From Beverwykella pulmonaria (Eukaryota > Ascomycota > Dothideomycetes > Pleosporales > Melanommataceae), in the NCBI GenBank assembly GCA_001599595.1, contig BCHH01000007.1, positions 2,002,719 to 2,066,718 on the forward strand: DNA of 64,000 nucleotides. The letters run 5' to 3'. Position 1 is the stretch's first letter, and the number at the start of each line of letters is the position of its first letter. Both the position numbers and the translations under genes were made by a program. Below, one piece after another: positions 1-11,053 of the stretch. Below the pieces are notes generated by a model. The model was not told the DNA's origin and did no database searches. It worked only from the letters and a program-made list of their open reading frames with translations.

Positions 1-60
1 GGTATTGTGCGCGAGTTCGGGTGTGTGAAGTACTGTGCTGCGGAGTACAGTACTTGTCGG

Positions 61-122
61 GACCGTCGTTCAGGACCGTCGTTCGGGACCGTCGTTCGGT
101 ATCGTTCGGGACCGTTGTTCGG
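61..122. repeat. 13-bp tandem repeat
   Basis: About five imperfect head-to-tail copies of a 13-bp unit (GACCGTCGTTCGG), one of them shortened to 10 bp. It lies upstream of the Copia remnant and has no coding sense I can support. Confidence 0.7.
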
Positions 123-459
123 AATTGGTGTCGCGGTGGTTACCGTGACAGTTACCCACAATCTAGTCTGCCTAGACAACATTTGGCCTTGCTTTGATAA
201 ATTCTAGGGGCTTGATAAGCACCTAGCAGAAAATACAGTTGCTATAGCTATGGCAAAACGGCCTTCTAATAATTATTCGCCCTAGCAGCCCCCTAAGCGC
301 CCTTGTGCGATAGCAAGGGGGGAGAAGGAGAAAAGCGCGCTGCAACTAGTTCTAGAAGAACTTAAGAACAAGCTTGAGAACAAACTCTAGCACAACGCGC
401 CTACCTGGCTGCTGCAGGGCCCTGCTAAGTCTAGAAGAGACAAAGGGGGAGATAAGGAC

Positions 460-629
460 GCTAAGAATAGGGGAGATGCCTCTAAGGATAGCGCTTATTT
501 ACACCTAGGAGACTACACAGACTCTAGAGAGCAGGGGAGCAGTAGAGGGGGTGCTAGCACAGGAAGCGCTAAGAATAGGGGAAATGCCCCTAAGGATAGC
601 GCTTATTCACACCTAGGAGACTGCCTAGA
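460..629 (+). repeat. Direct repeat, about 62 bp, period 108
   Basis: The block at 460-521 returns at 568-629 with few changes. Both encode the same peptide pattern (AKNRGxAxKDSAYxHLGD) in one frame, so this is a duplication inside the Copia-related coding relic and not a regulatory repeat. Confidence 0.75.
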
Positions 630-1056
630 ATTGCGTCTCCCCTCTGTTTGGTTAACGCGGGGGGTGCTGCTAGAATAAAACATATTAATACTTAGCACTA
701 CTTTGTGCAGGAGGCCTAGGAGAACAGGTAGGTAGATATCTAGTTTACCCTAACTAAACAGCAGGTGGCAGATGGGCTCACAAAAGCGCTGGCGAAGCCT
801 GATTTTATTTAATTTCAGCAGGCACTTGGGCTAGAAAAAATAGTAGCACTAAGGCTTAGGTTAGCATGAAGTTGACTAAGCTAGGGGAGTAAGCTAGTTT
901 AGTATAAAACTAGCTGGCTAAGGAAGCACTAGTACTCTTCCCTCCATTTGCCCCACAGAGGTAGGTTTGGGAGGGTTTGACGAGGCTGGGCAGCCAAAGG
1001 CTAGGGGAGTAGCCAGAGGCAAGGGAGTGTAAGGTGCTTAAGGCACCAAGGGGGAG

Positions 1057-1239
1057 TGTTGAAAGGCAGCCGGCTAGCCGAGACTGGGACACGTGACATC
1101 CTTGTGACAGGCACATGATAGGCACGTGACCAAGATGGCTGGGCAGATGTCCGAGTATATAGCACCAGCCTGGTTCCATGTTGGCACCTCAAGCAATATT
1201 TTTCTGTCCCCTCCCACTCAGAGCTCTCACATTTTAACA
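1057..1239 (+). repeat. 3' LTR of the Copia remnant (183 bp)
   Basis: It begins TGTTGAAAGG directly after the polypurine tract and ends TTTTAACA, so it has TG...CA termini with a short terminal inverted repeat (TGTTgAAA / TTTTAACA). It carries a TATATAG box at about 1156. The 5' LTR is not in the window, so the boundary at 1239 rests on the terminal inverted repeat alone. Confidence 0.6.
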
Positions 1240-1484
1240 ATTTGTAACTGGGGCTGAAAGAAAGGTGCATGCACATCGCCCCAGAATCCGGGGTGAATTG
1301 GAGGGACGATATACATCCCATCTCCCTCTAGTAATTCCCATTCGAGTGCTGTGATGATCGTAGTGTAGATATAAAGGCCCAAACTCCAGGTGGCCTCTCC
1401 AATTTCCCTTCGTCGTATCCTTTCACAGAACTTCGATCCATCTCTTGCTTTGGCGTAACACCCTTTCCACTGACCGCCCACGTC

Positions 1485-2920
1485 ATGCTCCAATACGCCA
1501 TCTCGTGGCTGCTCAGCAGCTACTCGCAGCAGCCTGTCACTCACGGCACATCTATGACGAAGCGTGAGCTCGTTGCTGTAGTCACTTCCGTGGCTGTTGC
1601 GTTCATCTTCTGTCCTGCAACTCTAAAACCATTCAGAGATGTTAGTATCGTTGTGTTTATAGCTTGGCTTACACACATCTTGTTTGATCTCTGGAACAGC
1701 CTCCCTTCTTGGGTTAGGAGCAGAATGAACGTTGCCCACGTTGGCAGTCGTGATCAGTGGGGTGCAGTTTTGAGACATACCACGAGCCAGGCTATCATGC
1801 AACTAAGAGAGCTCAAGTCGAAGATCCAAGCAATAATGGTTACCCTCCACGATATAATCAAAACGATAATCGCGACAGTCCTTCAAAGAGCTTTGCAATA
1901 TGTTGACCCCTCAAAGCTACGAGGTCTGTAATCTCTCTTCACCAGAACGAGTCCAGTTGCCGGTTCTAATCAGAAGATAACCCAAATTCGGCTGACAAAT
2001 CCTACAAAGCAAAACGCTGCACATCACCTCCACGGCCTATCCAGTCGTATGGGCTCCTGGTCAGAACATCTCCCGTACACATATATGGCCCCATCAGTGA
2101 CAAACTTCCACGTCGCATCATCAAACCGAACCCCATGCCATGGCAAAGTCACGACACATCTTGTATCCCGGCGATGATACCCTCGTTGAGTTTTCGTACG
2201 CACCTTGCTTTTTGTCTCATAGAGAAGACTCAATGGGAGTCCCGAAGCTCGACGTTGTTTGAAAAACTGAAGACTGCAAAGTACTGGGATATTCATGGGG
2301 AGGGTAAATGGCACGAAAACATCAATTGGAAGGCAGAAATGGTTGGAAACATCATCGGCATTGAAAATCTCGGCCTTGTTCATGGAGGCGACAACCCTGT
2401 TGATGCGGTCCAGAGATGTAAGTGCAATTCCAGTATTCTAGACCCATGATCAGAGGTAACTAATTCAACAACAAAAACAGATTCTTCTTCGATTCTGAGA
2501 AACTGGGTGTACATGAACATCTGGTGGAATGATGTCGACTATGCGCTAATCTTAGGTGCTCTCGTTGTCGGGAAAGGGGCAATTCCTAAAGTCAAGGAAA
2601 TTTTTCAAGTATTCCACCGACTGAGAGTGGAGGAAGTCGTGAGACCAAGAAGTGACGGATGCACAAACTGGTACACTACTTGCTGGGGCACTGCGATGGT
2701 CTGTGGAATAGCCACGATTGCATCGGGGGGTTTGCTACTGCCGGCAACAGGGCCAGTATTGGTAGCCTCAACTGTGACAGGGATGGGAGTAAAAATCGCT
2801 GGAAGCGCAATTAGAGATGGCGAGCAACTGAAGTGGGGGCGAAGGATGCAAGCTTGTCGAGAGCTTGCCAGTCGCTTCTCACAGCTTGAGGTGGTATTCG
2901 AGGACTACACCACCTGCTAA
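1485..2920 (+). CDS. Hypothetical protein with hydrophobic and glycine-rich segments (3 exons)
   Basis: I do not recognise this protein. Exons 1485..1923, 2010..2417 and 2481..2920 join in one frame to 428 aa. Intron 1 is GTCTGT...AAAG and intron 2 is GTAAGT...ACAG. Seen: two hydrophobic stretches near residues 28-65, a basic, polar middle part, and a C-terminal hydrophobic segment (residues about 350-390) rich in spaced glycines (GTAMVCGIATIASGG, then ATGPVLVASTVTGMG) that resembles a glycine-zipper membrane helix. It could be a membrane protein. It lies between transposon debris and a dead NLR gene. Exon 1 could instead be a separate 148-aa ORF ending at 1931. The frame continuity over two canonical introns is the main argument for the joined model. 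Confidence 0.5.
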
Positions 2921-3239
2921 CACCTTCCATGATCACATCATTTTGTAATTATATAGAATAACGTCATCATCCTTCCAGTTGGCTAATTTGTCAATGAACT
3001 GAGTGGCGATGCACTGTAACTTGCTTTCCTATCCAAACTCGAGCCACATTCCATCCGCCGCACCCTCACAGCTCGTTGCCACACGATCTCACAGCCACGC
3101 AGCAGTCACTTTCGTTAGAACAGAAGTCGGGTGTCTTGGCATAGAGTCATCCAAATCTGGACAAGAGCTTCTATTGCTGTACATAAAAGCACCTCTGTAA
3201 CTCTTTGCAGGGAATGTCAAAGGTACCAGGCTCAGAGAT

Positions 3240-3580
3240 ATTGCAACCAAGTGTAAAAAGTGCGGGAATGAAGGCGCAGCCTGCGTCCTATTAGGGCATT
3301 GAGCGGCATTTTCGGGGTTAAGGCTTTGGTATTAACGAAAGGACGCGGAGGAGAGGGCAATACGGCTTTAAAAGGATAAGGAGAGGGAGCGCAGAGAGTA
3401 GTAGAAGCTTGAAAAGGCAGCTCTACTAGAGGAGAGGCGTTGTGAGAGAGCTGCCGTCAAGCTGAAGCGTATCTAGGAGCGCGAGCTGAAGGCCCTTGTA
3501 GCTTAGGAAGCGCGTCAAGCTCGCGTATTCGAAAAACAACTCTGTAACGAGCTTAAAGCTTCTCAAAAAAGTAATGTAAG
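3240..3580 (+). pseudogene. RIP-damaged C-terminal tail of a pogo/Tc1-type transposase
   Basis: One frame gives a highly charged coiled-coil-like sequence (KDKERERRE, KLEKAALLEERR, ERELKALVAQEARQAR when TAG is read as Q) ending KASQKSNVS. This is the composition of the C-terminal tail of fungal pogo-like DDE transposases. About six in-frame TAG/TAA codons fall where Q or another CA-containing codon is expected. No catalytic DDE part is visible, so the family assignment is an inference from composition. Confidence 0.45.
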
Positions 3581-3697
3581 CTGAAGTGTGGAGAAAAAGG
3601 TGTCAAGATGTGTATTGTATGTGATGTATGTACAGCTGATATATATATATGACGAACTGATTAGTCAGTAGCGACATTATGGTGTCCTGGGCTAACA
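3573..3697 (+). mobile_element. Small solo LTR, copy 1 of 5
   Basis: Begins TGTAAGCTG and ends GGGCTAACA, about 125 bp, with a TATATATATA tract and the block GATTAGTCAG. It is roughly 90% identical by eye to the copy at 62541-62672, but lacks about 10 bp around the CACGTG block. The flanking 5-mers do not match. See the copy at 24665 for the target duplication that defines the family. Confidence 0.7.
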
Positions 3698-4029
3698 TAA
3701 ATGTAGGCTTCTAAAGGCAATAACGCTGGCAGGTATTGTATGACTAAATTGCTGCTCGCGATGCTGCTCAAACCTCGATCCTATTAACGCAACCTTGGTG
3801 CTGGGTGCTGCTAGAGACTAGTAAGAAACTAACTGTTAAATTCATCATACCCACTTACAACTCGCTAGTCCAGTCCATTTGTACCAGCAAGTTTTCTTGG
3901 ACGCTGCCTTAGTAGCTCTTTAATCGCGTTGCTGCCGCTAGCGGGTCCGCTACTAACTGACCGGACCATATTACTTGAAAATAGTGTTCCTGCAACACCA
4001 AAAAATTGTTAGTACGCACCTTTTGTATA

Positions 4030-6038
4030 GACGACTATAGCCTCAACCTACAACAATCCTCAAAACGTTGTGGTTGACGATTCCGGCGCGATCATGTGGA
4101 AATTCACAATGTCGCGGATTTTGGAAAGGGGAGAAATTCTTGCCGCTCTACAGTCTGTGCTTGCGCGTTTCTCCACTGTGTACTTCATAATTGATGCTTT
4201 AGACAAGTGTCGAGACAGCGATGGCACTCGCCGTCTCTTTTTAGCCAAACTTCGAGTTCTACAAGTCAAAACAAACGTGCGTCTGATGGTCACCTCGCGT
4301 TTTATCCTAGATATTGTCAACCAGTTTGCAAAAGTAGTAAGACTTGAGGTGAAAGCAAATAATGAGGATGTGAGGCGATTTGTATCTGGTTAGGTTTACT
4401 GGCTGCTGAAATGTATTCAGCGTGACATTGCTCTGCAGGACATGGTGCAGAGCAAAATTGTAGAGGCGGTAGACGGCATGTAAGAGTTTCGCTTAGAGTA
4501 GTGGAGAGGCATAGACTTACTAGTTTCTAGGTTTCTTCTTGCTTGCTTGTACACAGATTTACTCCTAGACAAGAGGACCTTAAAAGGCGTTAAGTTAACA
4601 CTAGCTAAACTCTCTAAAGGTTCTACTAAGCTTGGTGATGCATACAAAGAAGCTATGCAGAGAATAGAAGGCCAGCTAAGTGGAGACTACGAACGAGCCA
4701 AGAAGGTTCTGTCCTGGATTACATACGCACAGAGACCACTTTCTACGGCTGAAATATGCTGTGCTTTAGCAGTAGAGCTGGAAGAAGACGGGATTGAACT
4801 AGAAAACATACCTGGCGTTGAAGACTTGGTGTCAGTGTGCGCTGGCCTTGTCGTTGTTGATGAGGAGAGCGCTATAATCCGCCTTGTACACTATACTACA
4901 CCAGAATACTTTGAGCGCATTAGAGAAGCATGGAATCCTAGCGCTCAGCTAGACATTGCCTTAATATGCCTTACCTACCTGTTGTTTTGTAAATTTTGAA
5001 GCGGTAGCTGTTGCACTGACAAAGAGCTTGAGGAGAGGCTTCAACAAAACAAATTCTTAGATTATGCTGCCAAGTACTGGGGACAACATGCACTGACAGT
5101 TTAAGATGAAGTTTATGAGCTATCCTGTTTGTTTCTCTTATGTAAAGGGTTAGTTTTATGTACTGTACAGGTACTGTTAGTTCCAGACTTTAAGTATTAA
5201 AATTATAGTCAGATCTATCCCAGCAAAACAACAGGCTTGCACCTTACAGCTTGATTCGGATTGACGCGTGTATCGCGGGAGCTCCTCACCAGAGTAGGGG
5301 GAGAGAGTATGATTGCAATCAACGCGAAAGACAGCCACAGCCAGACCCCGTTGTTCCTCGCAGCAGAAAATGGGCACCATGAAACGGTTGAGCTGCTTCT
5401 CGATAAGGGTGCCGATATCAACACGCAGGGTGGAGAGTACGGCAATACATTCCATGCGGCTTGTGTTGGAGGCCACGAGCAGGTAGTGAAGCTACTTCTC
5501 GACAAGGATGCTAACATCAACGCACAGGGTGGATACTACGATAACGCACTCCAGGCAACTTGTGTTGGAGGCCATGAACAGGTAGTGAAGCTACTGCTCG
5601 ACAAGGGCGCCGACATCAACAAGCAGAGTGGAAAGTATGGCAATGTTGTTGAGCTGCTCGTCCAGAAAGAACTACGCAGCGAATGCGTTACTATCACCCA
5701 TCCTAAAGGCTAATGGAGCCCTATCTCCATTGCTATCTTCCATGGAAACTGGAAGATGTTGGAAAGATTGTCCACATCCTGTAGGTCTCTGCTAGGCGAA
5801 GTAGCAGATGTTGGTCGACTCAATGGCAGATGCCATTACGGTTACACTTGTGATGGGTGCTTTCATGTGAGTGAATAGCTTGAAACGGGTGAACAAATCT
5901 CATAGTATATAGGATATTTACGGACCGCGTTTCCGCTGTCGCACGTGCGTAGACTTCGATTATTGTTTTACGTGTAGACCGTTTTTAGGTCATTTACATG
6001 AGCACCACGAATGGGATTGTGTCGAGCTTCCTGTGTAA
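4030..6038 (+). pseudogene. Dead NLR-type gene: NACHT - ankyrin repeats - ZZ zinc finger
   Basis: Translated blocks run in the order expected of a fungal NACHT-ankyrin protein. There is a Walker-B-like FIIDALDKCRDSD and MVTSRF (4070-4393), then winged-helix/post-NACHT sequence (LAKLSKG, KKVLSWITYAQRPLSTAEI, VHYTTPEYFERI; 4547-4999), then ankyrin repeats (QTPLFLAAENGH, about three LLLDKGADIN units of about 99 nt; 5300-5650). Last is a ZZ finger split by an intron (GTGAGT at about 5868 to TATAG): YTCDGC, then RCRTCVDFDYCFTCRP and HEHHEWDC, with a natural-looking stop at 6036-6038. The P-loop end is missing and stops interrupt the frame (for example after FVSG, at 4998 and around 5103). The ankyrin and ZZ parts look less damaged than the NACHT part. 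In the family these proteins sense non-self and trigger cell death; this copy cannot make a full protein. Confidence 0.85.
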
Positions 6039-7834
6039 GAAAATTTCATAGACAGAGAAATACTTAAGTTCTACGGGGTGAGATATGAGGAAAGATGAAT
6101 CTCCCCGCTAAGCAATAGGAGGAGCATTAGCTCTGATGTGCCGGCTTCCAGAACAATAAACGGAGAAAAAGTGGGTGTGTAGGTAACAGGGAATAACATG
6201 AGGTTGTTTCTACCAGAGCTTTCAGAGAGCCAGCTAAAATATCTGACTTCGTGTTGAAGTTCACGTCTTGAGCAGCAACAAAGAAGTTACCCTGGTGCAG
6301 AGGTGCCTCTAGTTTCGTGGTGTAATCTCAGCTTTCATTATACTTGAAAATTTACGTTTGGAAATGTCTAGGGGCAGTATAGCTAATAAAGAAGATAAAA
6401 GACTTTAATACTGCCTTTCTCGTCAAAATGGACGGCGAAGTAAATGTGAGTGTAGAACAGATTGCGTAAGCTCGTTTGTATGTGACATATAATAGTTGTA
6501 TATATAGTCGCATATGACGTCACACTGTTAACAGTGAGGAAGGTCGACCCGCTGTGGCCATAGGGTTGTAAGCTCCGATTGTGATAGATATAGTGCAATC
6601 ACGTGCTTGGAGGTGTGGCGGAATTGAGGCTGTGATACCAAGACTTGTGTTGATGGGCGGGATCGAAACTGTTTGAAAAGGGAAGAGACTAGTAGTGCCG
6701 GCCAACGTTCTGTTCAGTCCCAAGTGTAATTCCTCGAATTGGGTAGTAGACGAGTTACCTACCCAGATGGTTACGAGAAAATCAACCTGTGATGGAGCCA
6801 TGCAATGCCTGTAACACATCCGTGTGACGCTACGAGGAGAATATGTCCTGTCTGGCCATATGCTCCGTGTGTGGGTGATCTGCGCGGAGAATTCGCATCT
6901 GGATTCGGATGCCTGGCGTCCCTTGATTGAAACGGAATCGTGGGATTCCGATACTAACGTATGTGGAGTGGGCATCCTTGATTATGTCATCCAGGGCTCG
7001 CGCACGGATACATCAACCCTTCACACCAAGGCCAAACCCCAGCCCATCTTTCTCCACACCCCATTGCCTCATCCATTGCGTCGTCTATCTTAGTTGGCCG
7101 CTGAGGGCCATTCTTTTCTGCATACGAATTAAATGACAGGATTCCTCAATATTTCCTTTTGTGAAGCGCTCAGCGGCTTCAATCACGCCGTGGGTGAGAA
7201 ACCATCTAACACTGCCTGAGTATCCGCGCACGCCACCTCCATCTCCCGTCATGTTGCTCGTCATCCCGCCGCGTAATTGCTTGTAGTTTCTTTTTCCCTG
7301 TGTCGGGTCACGGCACGCATGGTGTTGCTGAAGCATGTCGCGATTCACCTCTGCTCGTCAAACCGCCAAGCTGTTTCAGACGCCGCGCCCGGCCATTCAC
7401 CACCCGCGACGTCGTGCGACAGCTACTCACGCATGGCAACCACTGCCTTGATGTGCATCACTTCACGCCTCACCTCTTGGCCGATCTGCTGCCTCAGTTT
7501 CGGAGGTGTAGATTTTGGACCAATCACAGTCCACTAGTTGCCAATTTGTTTTATCGCCATGAACGAGGCTGCAAGCCTCCGCGTCTGTAGTCAATGTAAA
7601 GGGTTGGCATTCCCGTTTCTCTCGGCGTTTTTCTGTCTTCACTCTTTTGCGCTTGGCTTTCTCAGGTGTCAACTTTCTCTCCCAACAATTAATTCCTTCC
7701 TTCCGTTGACCGGATTCTTCGTTTCAACATTGTCCAGGTGACCTCTCTGTCTGGTACATTGTTTCTTTTATTAAGTGCTCTGGAGTCCATTTGTTCAACA
7801 ATATTTACTTAATTCTCTGCAACCGACCTTGACG
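6039..7834. other. Intergenic, no supported gene
   Basis: Several overlapping ORFs of 66-151 codons occur on both strands but none has a recognisable domain, intron signals or a family-like composition. The last 200 bp are pyrimidine-rich (CTTCCTTCC, TTTCAACATTG) and look like the promoter and 5' leader of the gene starting at 7835. Confidence 0.5.
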
Positions 7835-9128
7835 ATGCCTATGTACTCACGTCGTCGTCCGACGCCAGTCATAATCGTTCCAAGGCAAGCAGCACCTAGC
7901 ACGACCGGTTCTCCCAGCCTAAAGAGTCAAGATGACTCAGATGATGCACCATCTCCGACTTCGACCTCCTTTTCAAAATCCCAAAAACCGAGGACCTCAA
8001 TAGCTACCGAAGCAAAGAATGTCAGCTCCGTTTCCTCGCCTACTATCACCAGTCAAGCAGTAGCTTCTGCACCACCTACAACTTCGTCGGCACCTGTAGC
8101 GTCTTCTATACTCCCTGCATCACCGACTCGAAGTTCGAATCTAGTCGCTGCACCAGTTACTCAAGCTCCGACGTCGACACAGGCTGCAGTGCCAGTCAAA
8201 ACAATCACAACTCCGCCCGATTCGGACTTTTCGGGTAAAAAGGCCGCACCCTCTAAGCCCTTGGCGACTACAACAAGTGCTCCTACCGGACAGACTGAGG
8301 AAGAAGGAGAGGAACAAAGAGAGGGTTCTAGTGCAGGCTCTAGTGCAGGCTCTAATGCTGGTGCCACGCTTCCCGAGAAGCAAGCCCAACATCAAGCACG
8401 AACAATAGGTATAGGTGCTGAAGCCGCCCTGATTACATTCTCCGTGATAGGTTCGCACTCCTTACGTTATATTCCTCAAGCTAGTTAAAATTAACAGATG
8501 CACAGGGTTCTTAGCACTCATCATAGGAGCTATCATCATGATCAAGAAGCGTCGTCGTCGGACCCAAACATCCAGCCTCCGCCATGCCGACGATGCCTTC
8601 GACCCCTCCAACATGGGTAGCTTACACACGCCCGAAACCGTGCACGTCGCGCGCAGCGATTCTGGATCTCACTTAACCCGCTCCACAAACACAGAGCCCA
8701 TATTCGCAGCAGGCACATACTACCGCCCCGAAACCGTGTCCACCGATAACGCCCGCTCGCGGCTCGCCAACCAGCGCATCGAAACTCCTCAGCCAACACC
8801 TAATCCATTTGCCGACCCCTCACGAAATAAAGCCTATGACGTCCTGCGCGGCCGGCCAAGATCTACAACGCTGACTGACCGTGGGTCGTGGGTGGAGAAT
8901 CCGTTCAAGGACCCAGTCAGCGAGCGCTTTGATCCGTTTGGAGAGTTGCAAGAGAAGGCAAGGATGGAGAGAGTGCGGTATATGCAGGAGTTGAGACGTG
9001 AACAAGAGATGTTGGAAAAAGAGAGGATGGGGTTGGGTCCACCGAATGCGAGGAAAGGTAGCGGCGTTACGGTGGAGGGTGTGGGTATTTTGGACCGGAG
9101 TGGGGATACGAGGGGGGTGAACCGGTGA
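7835..9128 (+). CDS. Ser/Thr-rich single-pass membrane protein
   Basis: Exons 7835..8450 and 8506..9128 give 412 aa. The intron (GTTCGC...CACAG, 55 nt) interrupts the transmembrane helix; splicing restores ALITFSVIGFLALIIGAII (residues about 196-215) followed by a basic stop-transfer KKRRRR. The N-terminal half is a low-complexity S/T/P/A region, expected to be heavily O-glycosylated, with a short SSAG repeat near the membrane. The C-terminal half is a cytoplasmic tail with proline-phenylalanine motifs (NPFADP, NPFKDP) and a charged helix (QELRREQEMLEKER). There is no clear signal peptide. The topology resembles fungal wall-stress sensors or Mid2-like proteins, but no cysteine-rich WSC domain is present. 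The first ATG of the frame (7835) is used as start. Confidence 0.8.
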
Positions 9129-9729
9129 GATGTGTGAGTGATGAGGAAATGAGGAAATGAGGAGATGAGATTGCCAATAAGGGGCGAGCATGATGACGTA
9201 GGAGTATGGTGGGCGACCTCAGGTGCTGGATTTAAGAGATCTCTCGAGTACAGGGTGAGAACGAGCTCTTGGTGTATAGTGTACAGCCTCTCAATGAGTT
9301 GGATGGGGTGGGATGGAAGGCAACGCTCCTTTTTATGACCGGCTAATGATTCGGTCTGGATTTGGCGCGTCTAGAACACTTTTTCTGGACGAAGACCTGG
9401 TGGTTATATGACAGCAGTCTTTGTGCGTCGATAATTGAATAAATAAAACTCTTGTACAACAGTAATTAAAACGCTACATTGGTCATTGTATCTCAACGAC
9501 TTTCTGCGGAGAGTTCTCGGGAAGGACAAGTTGATAATACAAAGCATGAATGTGCATGATGTAATATTGGATGAGTATATGCAACACGACTTGGGTGTAA
9601 GTAGTGACGACATGAATCTACCTCGCATTAATAGCTGGTATCCTATGGTACCTGCTGCAAGGAGATTTGACCTGAGAGGAATACTACGAGTCGAGAAGTC
9701 CCTGTCTACTATTGCCCAATGTTTGTCGT
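9129..9729. other. Intergenic, no supported gene
   Basis: 3' flank of the membrane-protein gene, then AT-rich sequence leading into the ABC transporter relic. I see no gene or repeat here. Confidence 0.4.
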
Positions 9730-10640
9730 TCCATCAAAAACCAGTGTATCGACAGTTTACGACTTGTACGATCTGTATATACAGATTGGAAGTCGAGAAT
9801 GTACTGCTGCATGTTCCTTCTGTATGTCCGAGGAGCCGCTTGGAGCCCTTCAATACCGCTGTGTCCGGCCTTGCAGGATATGTAAATTGCGCATTTTGAG
9901 TTTGTATGTATCCAGTACATTGGGTCAGAACTCGGTCTTCTTCCAAAAGCGGGTCGACCTCCGAAACGCGATCGATAGTCTGGAACAGCTCCTCGGCGGC
10001 TGATGCATCCTTCGTGATGGTAAGAATCTGAGGTGCAATCTGTGTCATGGCAGTCGCGGCTACAACAGCAGCGAGAATGACGCTGAAAAAATGTCAGCAA
10101 ACAGCTTCAGTGATCAGGTATAGTATACCTGCGTAAAGATCTGTCCAAATTGTGTGGTCTCTCCGGTGGTGTATATTCGGACACCCTGCCCAAAAGCTAG
10201 ACTGTACCCTGAGAAGATGCAGAAGAATTCAGCTGAGAAGAGAATAGCATATACTGGTAATTTATTCATGCCCACATTGGTAGCGTCACCGAGTGATGCA
10301 CCGTACGTGTTCGACAAGAGAGGGTTGAGCCAAAACAAATGAACAGTGCGCATAGTTCAGAAAACTTATTCGGCCAGAAGACCCGCCTTAGAAAATACAA
10401 CAATGATGATTGGAACGATTTGATATATTGATCAAGGCGAGTATCCACTACACAGCAAAGGTCACGACGATGGTTGTTAGAAAGGTGGAGATGTCTTGGG
10501 TGGTAAGTTGTTGACATGATTGCCATTTTGTTGTCGTCTGTGGTAGACTGAACTAATATGGGCCGAAATAAAGAAGGCGATGTTCTGATGGAGGGTATGC
10601 TCGGTGAAGGAAAAATCTTCCCGTCTCCCAGCCCGCGCGG
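9730..10640 (-). pseudogene. Fragment of an ABCB (MDR-type) multidrug transporter
   Basis: Read on the minus strand from about 10640: LHQNIAFF, a shifted stretch with ISTFLTTIVVTFAV and WILALI, then KLPVYAILFSAEFFCIFSGYSLAF and GVRIYTTGE, a 46-nt GT...AG gap, then VILAAVVAATAMTQIAPQI and AAEELFQTIDR...NAQFTYPARPDTAVLKG. These are the middle-to-end of the first transmembrane domain and the linker into the nucleotide-binding domain of MDR/ABCB exporters. Stops and frame changes separate the blocks, and the Walker A region that should follow is replaced by unrelated sequence. It is therefore a decayed partial copy, divergently placed next to the intact regulator at 11054. Confidence 0.75.
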
Positions 10641-11053
10641 CTCGGTCTCGAGACTTGCACCTTGGAATGAGCGTCGCCATCGAGGACGGATGCGGCTACT
10701 ACGCGAATCGTAATGGTAGTCGAGGTGCCCCGCAGCAGCACGTGACCACGCGCTGCCCGTCGCGTCGCAACTCGGTCGCCGTGCATCTCGCATCTCGCAT
10801 CCATCACAGCAACCTTCGCATTTCTGCTGCCAATGCTACTTCTGCCAATGCTGCTGCCTGGCTATCATCCACGGAGCGCTTCCAAGTGCTTCTAGTGGGC
10901 AGCCAGCCCAAAGCTGTACGCTTGGCGTCGGGACCCGAGAATTCCACCTCCCGACCACGACTGTTTTCTTTTCCACTTGTCCCTGCAAAAGAGCGCCTCG
11001 CCTTTCTCGCACCCCGAATGTCGCCTGCATGTTTGCCGAATCCCCAAGCCACC

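Larger units (their letters stand above)
240..1239 (+). mobile_element. Decayed Ty1/Copia retrotransposon, 3' end of pol plus LTR
   Basis: From about 656 to 840 the frame reads as the end of a Copia RNase H domain: a degraded ARIKHINT...HYFVQEA stretch, then KQQVADGLTKALAKPDF, which matches the usual Copia ending of the VADGLTKAL type. Several in-frame stops sit where Q codons are expected (TAG for CAG), consistent with RIP. Upstream (about 290-640) is a charged, Gag-like coding relic with an internal duplication. A purine tract (GGGGAG, 1051-1056) directly precedes the 3' LTR, as a polypurine tract should. The element is truncated on the left by the window edge or by decay. Confidence 0.75.

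Noticed and set aside
6520..6975. 151-codon minus ORF ending GRPSSLLTV, and a 93-codon plus ORF at 24336-24617 with the same ending
   Set aside because: The shared stretch is only about 17-20 bp and no domain is present. I could not tell a repeat from chance.
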